The notes under the pieces are model-generated. The model had not been told where the DNA came from. It worked only from the letters and a program-made list of their open reading frames with translations, and did no database searches. From the NCBI GenBank assembly GCA_958496175.1, contig OY292279.1:3348001-3412000 (forward strand): 64,000 nucleotides of DNA, in the 5' to 3' direction. Shown here piece by piece: positions 52,518 through 64,000 of the stretch. A program made the translations under genes and the position numbers. This DNA is from Sisyra terminalis (lineage: Eukaryota; Arthropoda; Insecta; Neuroptera; Sisyridae). The number at the start of each line of letters is the position of its first letter. Positions within the stretch are counted from its first letter, which is position 1.

Positions 52518-55500
52518 TTCCGTGAAAAATCAACGATGGTTAACCCACGGTTTTTTCTTGTGCGAAAAATGATTTCTTCTGCCACTTTGATGGTCGATAT
52601 CTCCCATAAACGTGGCTTGTTTTCGGAAAAATTTGCTCAGCATGTACAAAAGGACGTATTCTTTCAATTGGCATAGTTAGAAAACTTTTTTGAAATTTTC
52701 GATTTCCGTGAAAAATCAACGATGGTTAACCCACGGTTTTTTCTTGTGCGAAAAATGATTTCTTCTGCCACTTTGATGGTCGATATCTCCCATAAACGTG
52801 GCTTGTTTTCGGAAAAATTTGCTCAGCATGTACAAAAGGACGTATACTTTCAATAGGCATGCTTAGAAAATTTTTTTGAAATTTTCCATTTCCGTGAAAT
52901 ATCAACGATGGTTAACCCACGGTTTTTTCTTGTGCGAAAAATGATTTCTTCGGCCACTTTGATGGTCGATATCTCCCATAAACGGGGCTTGTTTTCGGAA
53001 AAATTTGCACAGCATGTACAAAACGACGTATACTTTCAATTGGCGTGCTTAGAAAATTTATTTGAAATTTTCCATTTCCGTGAAAAATCAACCATGGTTA
53101 ACCCACGGTTTTTTCTTGTGCGAAAAATGATTTCTTCTGCCACTTTGATGGTCGATATCTCCCATAAACGCTGCTTGTTTTCGGAAAAATTTGCACAGCA
53201 TGTACAAAAGGACGTATTCTTTCAATTGGCATGCTTAGAAAATTTTTTTGAAATTTTCCATTTCCGTGAAATATCAACGATGGTTAACCCACGTTTTTTT
53301 CTTGTGCGAAAAATGATTTCTTCTGCCACTTTGATGGTCGATATCTCCCATAAACGTGGCTTGTTTTCGGAAAAATTTGCTCAGCATGTACAAAAGGACG
53401 TATACTTTCAATTGGCATGCTTAGAAAACTTTTTTGAAATTTTCGATTTCCGTGAAAAATCAACGATGGTTAACCCACGGTTTTTTCTTGTGCGAAAAAT
53501 GATTTCTTCTGCCATTTTGATGGTCGATATCTCCCATAAACGTGGCTTGTTTTCGGAAAAATTTGCACAGCATGTACAAAAGGACGTATACTTTCAATTG
53601 GCAGGCTTAGAAAATTTTTTTGAAATTTTCCATTTCCGTGAAAAATCAACGATGGTTAACCCACGGTTTTTTCTTGTGCGAAAAATGATTTCTTCTGCCA
53701 TTTTGATGGTCGATATCTCCCATAAACGTGGCTTGTTTTCGGAAAAATTTGCACAGCATGTACCAAAGGACGTATACTTTCAATTGGCATTCTTAGAAAA
53801 CTTTTTTGAAATTTTCCATTTCCGTGAAAAATCAACGATGGCAAACCCACGGTTTTTTCTTGTGCGAAAAATGATTTCTTCTGCCACTTTGATGGTCGTT
53901 ATCTCCCATAAACGTGGCTTGTTATCGGAAAAATTTGCTCAGCATGTACAAAAGGACGTATACTTTCAATTGGCATGGTTAGAAAACTTTTTTGAAATTT
54001 TTGATTTCCGTGAAAAATCAACGATGGTTAACCCACAGTTTTTTCTTGTGCGAAAAATGATTTCTTCTGCCACTTTGATGGTCGTTATCTCCCATAAACG
54101 TGGCTTGTTATCGGAAAAATTTGCTCAGCATGTACAAAAGGACGTATACTTTCAATTGGCATGCTTAGAAAAATTTTTTGAAATTTTCCATTTCCGTGAA
54201 AAATCAACGATGGTTAACCTCGGTTTTTTCTTGTGCGAAAAATGATTTCTTCTGCCATTTTGATGGTCGATATCTCCCAAAAACGTGGCTTGTTTTCGGA
54301 AAAATTTGCACAGCATGTACCAAAGGACGTATACTTTTAATTGGCATGCTTAGAAAACTTTTTTGAAATTTTCCATTTCCGTGAAAAATAAACGATGGTT
54401 AACCCACGGTTTTTTCTTGTGCGAAAAATGATTTCTTCTGCCACTTTGATGGTCGATATCTCCCATAAACGTGGCTTGTTTTCGGAAAAATTTGCACAGC
54501 ATGTACAAAAGGACGTATACTTTCAATAGGCATGCTTAGAAAATTTTTTTGAAATTTTCCATTTCCGTGAAATATCAACGATGGTTAACCCACGGTTTTT
54601 TCTTGTGCGAAAAATGATTTCTTCGGCCACTTTGATGGTCGATATCTCCCATAAACGGGGCTTGTTTTCGGAAAAATTTGCACAGCATGTACAAAACGAC
54701 GTATACTTTCAATTGGCGTGCTTAGAAAATTTATTTGAAATTTTCCATTTCCGTGAAAAATCAACGATGGTTAACCCACGGTTTTTTCTTGTGCGAAAAA
54801 TGATTTCTTCTGCCACTTTGATGGTCGATATCTCCCATAAACGCTGCTTGTTTTCGGAAAAATTTGCACAGCATGTACAAAAGGACGTATTCTTTCAATT
54901 GGCATGCTTAGAAAATTTTTTTGAAATTTTCCATTTCCGTGAAATATCAACGATGGTTAACCCACGTTTTTTTCTTGTGCGAAAAATGATTTCTTCTGCC
55001 ACTTTGATGGTCGATATCTCCCATAAACGTGGCTTGTTTTCGGAAAAATTTGCTCAGCATGTACAAAAGGACGTATACTTTCAATTGGCATGCTTAGAAA
55101 ACTTTTTTGAAATTTTCGATTTCCGTGAAAAATCAACGATGGTTAACCCACGGTTTTTTCTTGTGCGAAAAATGATTTCTTCTGCCATTTTGATGGTCGA
55201 TATCTCCCATAAACGTGGCTTGTTTTCGGAAAAATTTGCACAGCATGTACAAAAGGACGTATACTTTCAATTGGCAGGCTTAGAAAATTTTTTTGAAATT
55301 TTCCATTTCCGTGAAAAATCAACGATGGTTAACCCACGGTTTTTTCTTGTGCGAAAAATGATTTCTTCTGCCATTTTGATGGTCGATATCTCCCATAAAC
55401 GTGGCTTGTTTTCGGAAAAATTTGCACAGCATGTACCAAAGGACGTATACTTTCAATTGGCATTCTTAGAAAACTTTTTTGAAATTTTCCATTTCCGTGA

Positions 55501-55760
55501 AAAATCAACGATGGCAAACCCACGGTTTTTTCTTGTGCGAAAAATGATTTCTTCTGCCACTTTGATGGTCGTTATCTCCCATAAACGTGGCTTGTTATCG
55601 GAAAAATTTGCTCAGCATGTACAAAAGGACGTATACTTTCAATTGGCATGGTTAGAAAACTTTTTTGAAATTTTTGATTTCCGTGAAAAATCAACGATGG
55701 TTAACCCACAGTTTTTTCTTGTGCGAAAAATGATTTCTTCTGCCACTTTGATGGTCGTTA

Positions 55761-58700
55761 TCTCCCATAAACGTAGCTTGTTTTCGGAAAAATTTGCACA
55801 GCATGTACAAAAGAACGTATACTTTCAATTGGCATGCTTAGAAAACTTTTTTGAAATTTTCGATTTCCGTGAAAAATTAACGATGGTTAACCCACAGTTT
55901 TTTCTTGTGCGAAAAATGATTTCTTCTGCCACTTTGATGGTCGATATCTCCCATTAACGTGGCTTGTTATCGTAAAAATTTGCTCAGCATGTACAAAAGA
56001 ACGTATACTTTCAATTGGCTTGCTTAGAAAACTTTTTTGAAATTTTCCATTTCCGTGAAAAATCAACGATGGTTAACCCACGGTTTTTTCTTGTGCGAAA
56101 AATTATTTCTTCAGCCACTTTGATGGTCGATATCTCCCATAAACGTGGCTTGTTTTCGGAAAAATTTGCACAGCATGTACTAAAGGACGTATACTTTCAA
56201 TTGGCATGCTTAGAAAACTTTTTTGAAATTTTCCATTTCCGTGAAAATTAAACGATGGTTAACCCACGGTTTTTTCTTGTGCGAAAAATGATTTCTTCTG
56301 CCACTTTGATGGTCGATATCTCCCATAAACGTGGCTTGTTTTCGGAAAAATTTGCACAGCATGTACAAAAGGACGTATACTTTCAATTGGCATGCTTAGA
56401 AAAATTTTTTGAAATTTTCCATTTCCGTGAATAATCAACGATGGTTAACCTCGGTTTTTTCTTGTGCGAAAAATGATTTCTTCTGCCATTTTGATGGTCG
56501 ATATCTCCCAAAAACGTGGCTTGTTTTCGGAAAAATTTGCACAGCATGTACCAAAGGACGTATACTTTTAATTGGCATGCTTAGAAAACTTTTTTGAAAT
56601 TTTCCATTTCCGTGAAAAATAAACGATGGTTAACCCACGGTTTTTTCTTGTGCGAAAAATGATTTCTTCTGCCACTTTGATGGTCGATATCTCCCATAAA
56701 CGTGGCTTGTTTTCGGAAAAATTTGCACAGCATGTACAAAAGGACGTATACTTTCAATAGGCATGCTTAGAAAATTTTTTTGAAATTTTCCATTTCCGTG
56801 AAATATCAACGATGGTTAACCCACGGTTTTTTCTTGTGCGAAAAATGATTTCTTCGGCCACTTTGATGGTCGATATCTCCCATAAACGGGGCTTGTTTTC
56901 GGAAAAATTTGCACAGCATGTACAAAACGACGTATACTTTCAATTGGCGTGCTTAGAAAATTTATTTGAAATTTTCCATTTCCGTGAAAAATCAACCATG
57001 GTTAACCCACGGTTTTTTCTTGTGCGAAAAATGATTTCTTCTGCCACTTTGATGGTCGATATCTCCCATAAACGCTGCTTGTTTTCGGAAAAATTTGCAC
57101 AGCATGTACAAAAGGACGTATTCTTTCAATTGGCATGCTTAGAAAATTTTTTTGAAATTTTCCATTTCCGTGAAATATCAACGATGGTTAACCCACGTTT
57201 TTTTCTTGTGCGAAAAATGATTTCTTCTGCCACTTTGATGGTCGATATCTCCCATAAACGTGGCTTGTTTTCGGAAAAATTTGCTCAGCATGTACAAAAG
57301 GACGTATACTTTCAATTGGCATGCTTAGAAAACTTTTTTGAAATTTTCGATTTCCGTGAAAAATCAACGATGGTTAACCCACGGTTTTTTCTTGTGCGAA
57401 AAATGATTTCTTCTGCCATTTTGATGGTCGATATCTCCCATAAACGTGGCTTGTTTTCGGAAAAATTTGCACAGCATGTACAAAAGGACGTATACTTTCA
57501 ATTGGCAGGCTTAGAAAATTTTTTTGAAATTTTCCATTTCCGTGAAAAATCAACGATGGTTAACCCACGGTTTTTTCTTGTGCGAAAAATGATTTCTTCT
57601 GCCATTTTGATGGTCGATATCTCCCATAAACGTGGCTTGTTTTCGGAAAAATTTGCACAGCATGTACCAAAGGACGTATACTTTCAATTGGCATTCTTAG
57701 AAAACTTTTTTGAAATTTTCCATTTCCGTGAAAAATCAACGATGGCAAACCCACGGTTTTTTCTTGTGCGAAAAATGATTTCTTCTGCCACTTTGATGGT
57801 CGTTATCTCCCATAAACGTGGCTTGTTATCGGAAAAATTTGCTCAGCATGTACAAAAGGACGTATACTTTCAATTGGCATGGTTAGAAAACTTTTTTGAA
57901 ATTTTTGATTTCCGTGAAAAATCAACGATGGTTAACCCACAGTTTTTTCTTGTGCGAAAAATGATTTCTTCTGCCACTTTGATGGTCGTTATCTCCCATA
58001 AACGTGGCTTGTTATCGGAAAAATTTGCTCAGCATGTACAAAAGGACGTATACTTTCAATTGGCATGCTTAGAAAAATTTTTTGAAATTTTCCATTTCCG
58101 TGAAAAATCAACGATGGTTAACCTCGGTTTTTTCTTGTGCGAAAAATGATTTCTTCTGCCATTTTGATGGTCGATATCTCCCAAAAACGTGGCTTGTTTT
58201 CGGAAAAATTTGCACAGCATGTACCAAAGGACGTATACTTTTAATTGGCATGCTTAGAAAACTTTTTTGAAATTTTCCATTTCCGTGAAAAATAAACGAT
58301 GGTTAACCCACGGTTTTTTCTTGTGCGAAAAATGATTTCTTCTGCCACTTTGATGGTCGATATCTCCCATAAACGTGGCTTGTTTTCGGAAAAATTTGCA
58401 CAGCATGTACAAAAGGACGTATACTTTCAATAGGCATGCTTAGAAAATTTTTTTGAAATTTTCCATTTCCGTGAAATATCAACGATGGTTAACCCACGGT
58501 TTTTTCTTGTGCGAAAAATGATTTCTTCGGCCACTTTGATGGTCGATATCTCCCATAAACGGGGCTTGTTTTCGGAAAAATTTGCACAGCATGTACAAAA
58601 CGACGTATACTTTCAATTGGCGTGCTTAGAAAATTTATTTGAAATTTTCCATTTCCGTGAAAAATCAACGATGGTTAACCCACGGTTTTTTCTTGTGCGA

Positions 58701-61700
58701 AAAATGATTTCTTCTGCCACTTTGATGGTCGATATCTCCCATAAACGCTGCTTGTTTTCGGAAAAATTTGCACAGCATGTACAAAAGGACGTATTCTTTC
58801 AATTGGCATGCTTAGAAAATTTTTTTGAAATTTTCCATTTCCGTGAAATATCAACGATGGTTAACCCACGTTTTTTTCTTGTGCGAAAAATGATTTCTTC
58901 TGCCACTTTGATGGTCGATATCTCCCATAAACGTGGCTTGTTTTCGGAAAAATTTGCTCAGCATGTACAAAAGGACGTATACTTTCAATTGGCATGCTTA
59001 GAAAACTTTTTTGAAATTTTCGATTTCCGTGAAAAATCAACGATGGTTAACCCACGGTTTTTTCTTGTGCGAAAAATGATTTCTTCTGCCATTTTGATGG
59101 TCGATATCTCCCATAAACGTGGCTTGTTTTCGGAAAAATTTGCACAGCATGTACAAAAGGACGTATACTTTCAATTGGCAGGCTTAGAAAATTTTTTTGA
59201 AATTTTCCATTTCCGTGAAAAATCAACGATGGTTAACCCACGGTTTTTTCTTGTGCGAAAAATGATTTCTTCTGCCATTTTGATGGTCGATATCTCCCAT
59301 AAACGTGGCTTGTTTTCGGAAAAATTTGCACAGCATGTACCAAAGGACGTATACTTTCAATTGGCATTCTTAGAAAACTTTTTTGAAATTTTCCATTTCC
59401 GTGAAAAATCAACGATGGCAAACCCACGGTTTTTTCTTGTGCGAAAAATGATTTCTTCTGCCACTTTGATGGTCGTTATCTCCCATAAACGTGGCTTGTT
59501 ATCGGAAAAATTTGCTCAGCATGTACAAAAGGACGTATACTTTCAATTGGCATGGTTAGAAAACTTTTTTGAAATTTTTGATTTCCGTGAAAAATCAACG
59601 ATGGTTAACCCACAGTTTTTTCTTGTGCGAAAAATGATTTCTTCTGCCACTTTGATGGTCGTTATCTCCCATAAACGTGGCTTGTTATCGGAAAAATTTG
59701 CTCAGCATGTACAAAAGGACGTATACTTTCAATTGGCATGCTTAGAAAACTTTTTTGAAATTTTTGATTTCCGTGAAAAATCAACGATGGTTAACCCACA
59801 GTTTTTTCTTGTGCGAAAAATGATTTCTTCTGCCTCTTTGATGGTCGATATCTCCCATAAACGTGGCTTGTTATCGGAAAAATTTGCTCAGCATGTACAA
59901 AAGGACGTATACTTTCAATTGGCATGCTTAGAAAACTTTTTTGAAATTTTCTATTTCCGTGAAAAATCAACGATGGTTAACCCACGGTTTTTTCTTGTGC
60001 GAAAAATGATTTCTTCTGCCACTTTGATGGTCGATATCTCCCATAAACGTCGCTTGTTTTCGGAAAAATTTGCTCAGCATGTACAAAAGGACGTATACTT
60101 TCAATTGGCATGCTTAGAAAACTTTTTTGAAATTTTCGTTTTCCGTGAAAAATCAACGATGGTTAACCCACGGTTTTTTCTTGTGCGAAAAATGATTTCT
60201 TCTGCCACTTTGATGGTCGATATCTCCCATAAACGTCGCTTGTTATCGGAAAAATTTGCTCAGCATGTACAAAAGGACGTATACTTTCAATTGGCATGCT
60301 TAGAAAACTTTTTTGAAATTTTCTATTTCCGTGAAAAATCAACGATGGTTAACCCACGGTTTTTTCTTGTGCGAAAAATGATTTCTTCTGCCACTTTGAT
60401 GGTCGATATCTCCCATAAACGTAGCTTGTTTTCGGAAAAATTTGCTCAGCATGTACAAAAGGACGTATACTTTCAATTGGCATGCTTCGAAAACTTTTTT
60501 GAAATTTTCGATTTCCGTGAAAAATCAACGATGGTTAACCCACGGTTTTTTCTTGTGCGAAAAATGATTTCTTCTGCCACTTTGATGGTCGATATCTCCC
60601 ATAAACGTAGCTTGTTTTCGGAAAAATTTGCACAGCATGTACAAAAGGACGTATACTTTCAATTTGCATGCTTAGAAAACTGTTTTGAAATTTTCTAATT
60701 CCGTGAAAAATCAACGATGGTTAACCCACGGTTTTTTCTTGTGCGAAAAATGATTTCTTCTGCCACTTTGATGGTCGATATCTCCCATAAACGTGGCTTG
60801 TTTTCGGAAAAATTTGCTCAGCATGTACAAAAGGACGTATTCTTTCAATTGGCATAGTTAGAAAACTTTTTTGAAATTTTCGATTTCCGTGAAAAATCAA
60901 CGATGGTTAACCCACGGTTTTTTCTTGTGCGAAAAATGATTTCTTCTGCCACTTTGATGGTCGATATCTCCCATAAACGTGGCTTGTTTTCGGAAAAATT
61001 TGCTCAGCATGTACAAAAGGACGTATACTTTCAATAGGCATGCTTAGAAAATTTTTTTGAAATTTTCCATTTCCGTGAAATATCAACGATGGTTAACCCA
61101 CGGTTTTTTCTTGTGCGAAAAATGATTTCTTCGGCCACTTTGATGGTCGATATCTCCCATAAACGGGGCTTGTTTTCGGAAAAATTTGCACAGCATGTAC
61201 AAAACGACGTATACTTTCAATTGGCGTGCTTAGAAAATTTATTTGAAATTTTCCATTTCCGTGAAAAATCAACCATGGTTAACCCACGGTTTTTTCTTGT
61301 GCGAAAAATGATTTCTTCTGCCACTTTGATGGTCGATATCTCCCATAAACGCTGCTTGTTTTCGGAAAAATTTGCACAGCATGTACAAAAGGACGTATTC
61401 TTTCAATTGGCATGCTTAGAAAATTTTTTTGAAATTTTCCATTTCCGTGAAATATCAACGATGGTTAACCCACGTTTTTTTCTTGTGCGAAAAATGATTT
61501 CTTCTGCCACTTTGATGGTCGATATCTCCCATAAACGTGGCTTGTTTTCGGAAAAATTTGCTCAGCATGTACAAAAGGACGTATACTTTCAATTGGCATG
61601 CTTAGAAAACTTTTTTGAAATTTTCGATTTCCGTGAAAAATCAACGATGGTTAACCCACGGTTTTTTCTTGTGCGAAAAATGATTTCTTCTGCCATTTTG

Positions 61701-63941
61701 ATGGTCGATATCTCCCATAAACGTGGCTTGTTTTCGGAAAAATTTGCACAGCATGTACAAAAGGACGTATACTTTCAATTGGCAGGCTTAGAAAATTTTT
61801 TTGAAATTTTCCATTTCCGTGAAAAATCAACGATGGTTAACCCACGGTTTTTTCTTGTGCGAAAAATGATTTCTTCTGCCATTTTGATGGTCGATATCTC
61901 CCATAAACGTGGCTTGTTTTCGGAAAAATTTGCACAGCATGTACCAAAGGACGTATACTTTCAATTGGCATTCTTAGAAAACTTTTTTGAAATTTTCCAT
62001 TTCCGTGAAAAATCAACGATGGCAAACCCACGGTTTTTTCTTGTGCGAAAAATGATTTCTTCTGCCACTTTGATGGTCGTTATCTCCCATAAACGTGGCT
62101 TGTTATCGGAAAAATTTGCTCAGCATGTACAAAAGGACGTATACTTTCAATTGGCATGGTTAGAAAACTTTTTTGAAATTTTTGATTTCCGTGAAAAATC
62201 AACGATGGTTAACCCACAGTTTTTTCTTGTGCGAAAAATGATTTCTTCTGCCACTTTGATGGTCGTTATCTCCCATAAACGTGGCTTGTTATCGGAAAAA
62301 TTTGCTCAGCATGTACAAAAGGACGTATACTTTCAATTGGCATGCTTAGAAAAATTTTTTGAAATTTTCCATTTCCGTGAAAAATCAACGATGGTTAACC
62401 TCGGTTTTTTCTTGTGCGAAAAATGATTTCTTCTGCCATTTTGATGGTCGATATCTCCCAAAAACGTGGCTTGTTTTCGGAAAAATTTGCACAGCATGTA
62501 CCAAAGGACGTATACTTTTAATTGGCATGCTTAGAAAACTTTTTTGAAATTTTCCATTTCCGTGAAAAATAAACGATGGTTAACCCACGGTTTTTTCTTG
62601 TGCGAAAAATGATTTCTTCTGCCACTTTGATGGTCGATATCTCCCATAAACGTGGCTTGTTTTCGGAAAAATTTGCACAGCATGTACAAAAGGACGTATA
62701 CTTTCAATAGGCATGCTTAGAAAATTTTTTTGAAATTTTCCATTTCCGTGAAATATCAACGATGGTTAACCCACGGTTTTTTCTTGTGCGAAAAATGATT
62801 TCTTCGGCCACTTTGATGGTCGATATCTCCCATAAACGGGGCTTGTTTTCGGAAAAATTTGCACAGCATGTACAAAACGACGTATACTTTCAATTGGCGT
62901 GCTTAGAAAATTTATTTGAAATTTTCCATTTCCGTGAAAAATCAACGATGGTTAACCCACGGTTTTTTCTTGTGCGAAAAATGATTTCTTCTGCCACTTT
63001 GATGGTCGATATCTCCCATAAACGCTGCTTGTTTTCGGAAAAATTTGCACAGCATGTACAAAAGGACGTATTCTTTCAATTGGCATGCTTAGAAAATTTT
63101 TTTGAAATTTTCCATTTCCGTGAAATATCAACGATGGTTAACCCACGTTTTTTTCTTGTGCGAAAAATGATTTCTTCTGCCACTTTGATGGTCGATATCT
63201 CCCATAAACGTGGCTTGTTTTCGGAAAAATTTGCTCAGCATGTACAAAAGGACGTATACTTTCAATTGGCATGCTTAGAAAACTTTTTTGAAATTTTCGA
63301 TTTCCGTGAAAAATCAACGATGGTTAACCCACGGTTTTTTCTTGTGCGAAAAATGATTTCTTCTGCCATTTTGATGGTCGATATCTCCCATAAACGTGGC
63401 TTGTTTTCGGAAAAATTTGCACAGCATGTACAAAAGGACGTATACTTTCAATTGGCAGGCTTAGAAAATTTTTTTGAAATTTTCCATTTCCGTGAAAAAT
63501 CAACGATGGTTAACCCACGGTTTTTTCTTGTGCGAAAAATGATTTCTTCTGCCATTTTGATGGTCGATATCTCCCATAAACGTGGCTTGTTTTCGGAAAA
63601 ATTTGCACAGCATGTACCAAAGGACGTATACTTTCAATTGGCATTCTTAGAAAACTTTTTTGAAATTTTCCATTTCCGTGAAAAATCAACGATGGCAAAC
63701 CCACGGTTTTTTCTTGTGCGAAAAATGATTTCTTCTGCCACTTTGATGGTCGTTATCTCCCATAAACGTGGCTTGTTATCGGAAAAATTTGCTCAGCATG
63801 TACAAAAGGACGTATACTTTCAATTGGCATGGTTAGAAAACTTTTTTGAAATTTTTGATTTCCGTGAAAAATCAACGATGGTTAACCCACAGTTTTTTCT
63901 TGTGCGAAAAATGATTTCTTCTGCCACTTTGATGGTCGTTA
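55761..63941 (+). repeat. 8,181-bp 44-mer higher-order repeat, copy 2
   Basis: This is the second tandem copy. Every rare mark checked falls at its predicted place: TTAACCTCGG at 56450, 58123 and 62400 (48269, 49942 and 54219 in copy 1), CCATGG at 56996 and 61273 (48815 and 53092), GATGGCAAACC in all four 9-monomer units, and the CTAATTCCG stop monomer at about 60695. I found no difference between copies. The last 59 bases of the window do not start a third copy: they have GTGGCTTGTTATCGG where a new unit would have GTAGCTTGTTTTCGG. Confidence 0.9.
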
Positions 63942-64000
63942 TCTCCCATAAACGTGGCTTGTTATCGGAAAAATTTGCTCAGCATGTACAAAAGGACGTA

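Larger units (their letters stand above)
47580..55760 (+). repeat. 8,181-bp 44-mer higher-order repeat, copy 1
   Basis: Forty-four monomers with three one-base deletions (44 x 186 minus 3), followed at once by a second copy at a constant 8,181-bp offset. The start is fixed by a T/A difference at 47579 versus 55760. Within it, 9-monomer units of 1,673 bp lie at about 48225-49897 and 49898-51570, then about seven other monomers, then a shortened unit at about 52850-54174 and another at 54175 to about 55745. Most monomers share variants rare before 46 kb: TTTTCCATTTCC, TGTTTTCGG and TTTGCACAGC. Confidence 0.9.
1..64000 (+). repeat. Satellite DNA array, 186-bp monomer, about 344 copies
   Basis: The window is head-to-tail copies of one 186-bp unit from end to end. 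Landmarks recur once per unit in a fixed order: the GATATC near the unit start, TGTACA, GTATAC, CAATTG, GCATGC, GTTAAC, then the T6 run before TTGTGCG. The landmark at position 1 recurs 344 times, to 63939, covering 63,938 bp. That is 46 bp short of 344 x 186, which equals 45 one-base deletions at one site plus 6 at another minus 5 one-base insertions. No copy is inverted, and no spacer or unrelated insert was found. Any stretch without a separate entry is ordinary monomer sequence. Eukaryotic centromeric or heterochromatic satellite is the likely class (inference); the family is not recognised. Confidence 0.98.

Noticed and set aside
50304..60698. Long + strand open frames (up to 737 codons) as a repetitive-protein gene
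   Set aside because: They are produced by a stop-free 62-codon unit. The frame is broken many times by amplified TAA variants and one-base indels, many differences change residues, and no start or promoter context sets any copy apart.
48228..62547. Six 62-codon + strand frames starting Met-Lys-Phe-Ser
   Set aside because: These are frame-shifted readings of the monomer with the one-base deletion at CCTCGG. The same deletion was copied with the HOR.
49379..63704. Recurring 64-codon open frames on the minus strand (49379-49573 and seven equivalents)
   Set aside because: They exist only because the GGCAAACCC variant removes a minus-strand TAA present in the usual GGTTAACCC. They are copies of one monomer in the 9-monomer unit, useful as a ruler but not genes.
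1..64000. CRISPR array
   Set aside because: Repeats are contiguous 186-bp units with no variable spacers, and the unit is far longer than CRISPR repeats. No cas-like gene is present.
1..64000. Transposon or retroelement, tRNA, rRNA or other RNA gene
   Set aside because: No terminal repeats, target-site duplications, transposase-like frame, cloverleaf or rRNA sequence was seen. Every segment inspected is satellite monomer.

Overview
The whole 64 kb window is one uninterrupted tandem-repeat (satellite DNA) array. I see no gene, RNA gene, mobile element or unique-sequence island in it. The basic unit is a head-to-tail monomer of 186 bp, about 37% GC by hand count of the consensus, and every copy is on the same strand. 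From the first base to the last full unit at 63939 there are 344 periods. Their total is 46 bp short of 344 x 186. My indel count explains this exactly: 45 copies lost one G, 6 copies lost one base at a second site, and 5 copies gained one A.

Nothing identifies the organism. A homogeneous, AT-rich satellite of roughly nucleosome-plus-linker length with multimeric higher-order repeats (HORs) is typical of eukaryotic centromeric or other heterochromatic arrays, for example in plants or animals. It is not what prokaryotic DNA looks like. The centromere assignment is inference only. I do not recognise the monomer as a named satellite family.

Layout. 1-1.3 kb: an imperfect 557-bp trimer repeat. 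1.37-6.7 kb: a 2,600-bp 14-mer present twice in tandem, without a difference I could find. 6.7-12.3 kb: mostly stop-free monomers with short 2-, 5- and 6-monomer repeats. 13.05-15.3 kb: an 1,115-bp 6-mer present twice. 17-38.4 kb: a complex HOR domain built around a core seen five times, a 3,160-bp 17-mer in tandem, a 741-bp 4-mer, a 928-bp 5-mer, and a 5.6-kb block duplicated 15,236 bp away. 39.3-46.0 kb: 9-monomer (about 1,674 bp) and 12-monomer (2,232 bp) units. 46.0-47.58 kb: a short island of monomers with private substitutions and no HOR partner. 47.58-64 kb: two adjacent 8,181-bp copies, each containing nested 9-monomer units (1,673 bp) in a four-level hierarchy.

Coding potential. Because 186 is 62 codons and the consensus has no stop in one + strand frame, long open frames appear (up to 737 codons). 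Stop-creating and frame-shifting variants are abundant and were amplified along with the HORs, and many variants between copies change the amino acid. I therefore read the open frames as a by-product of the repeat length, not as genes. The interest of the window lies in its record of array evolution: nested amplifications, a displaced duplication, variant classes confined to parts of the array, and one relatively conserved stretch within the monomer.
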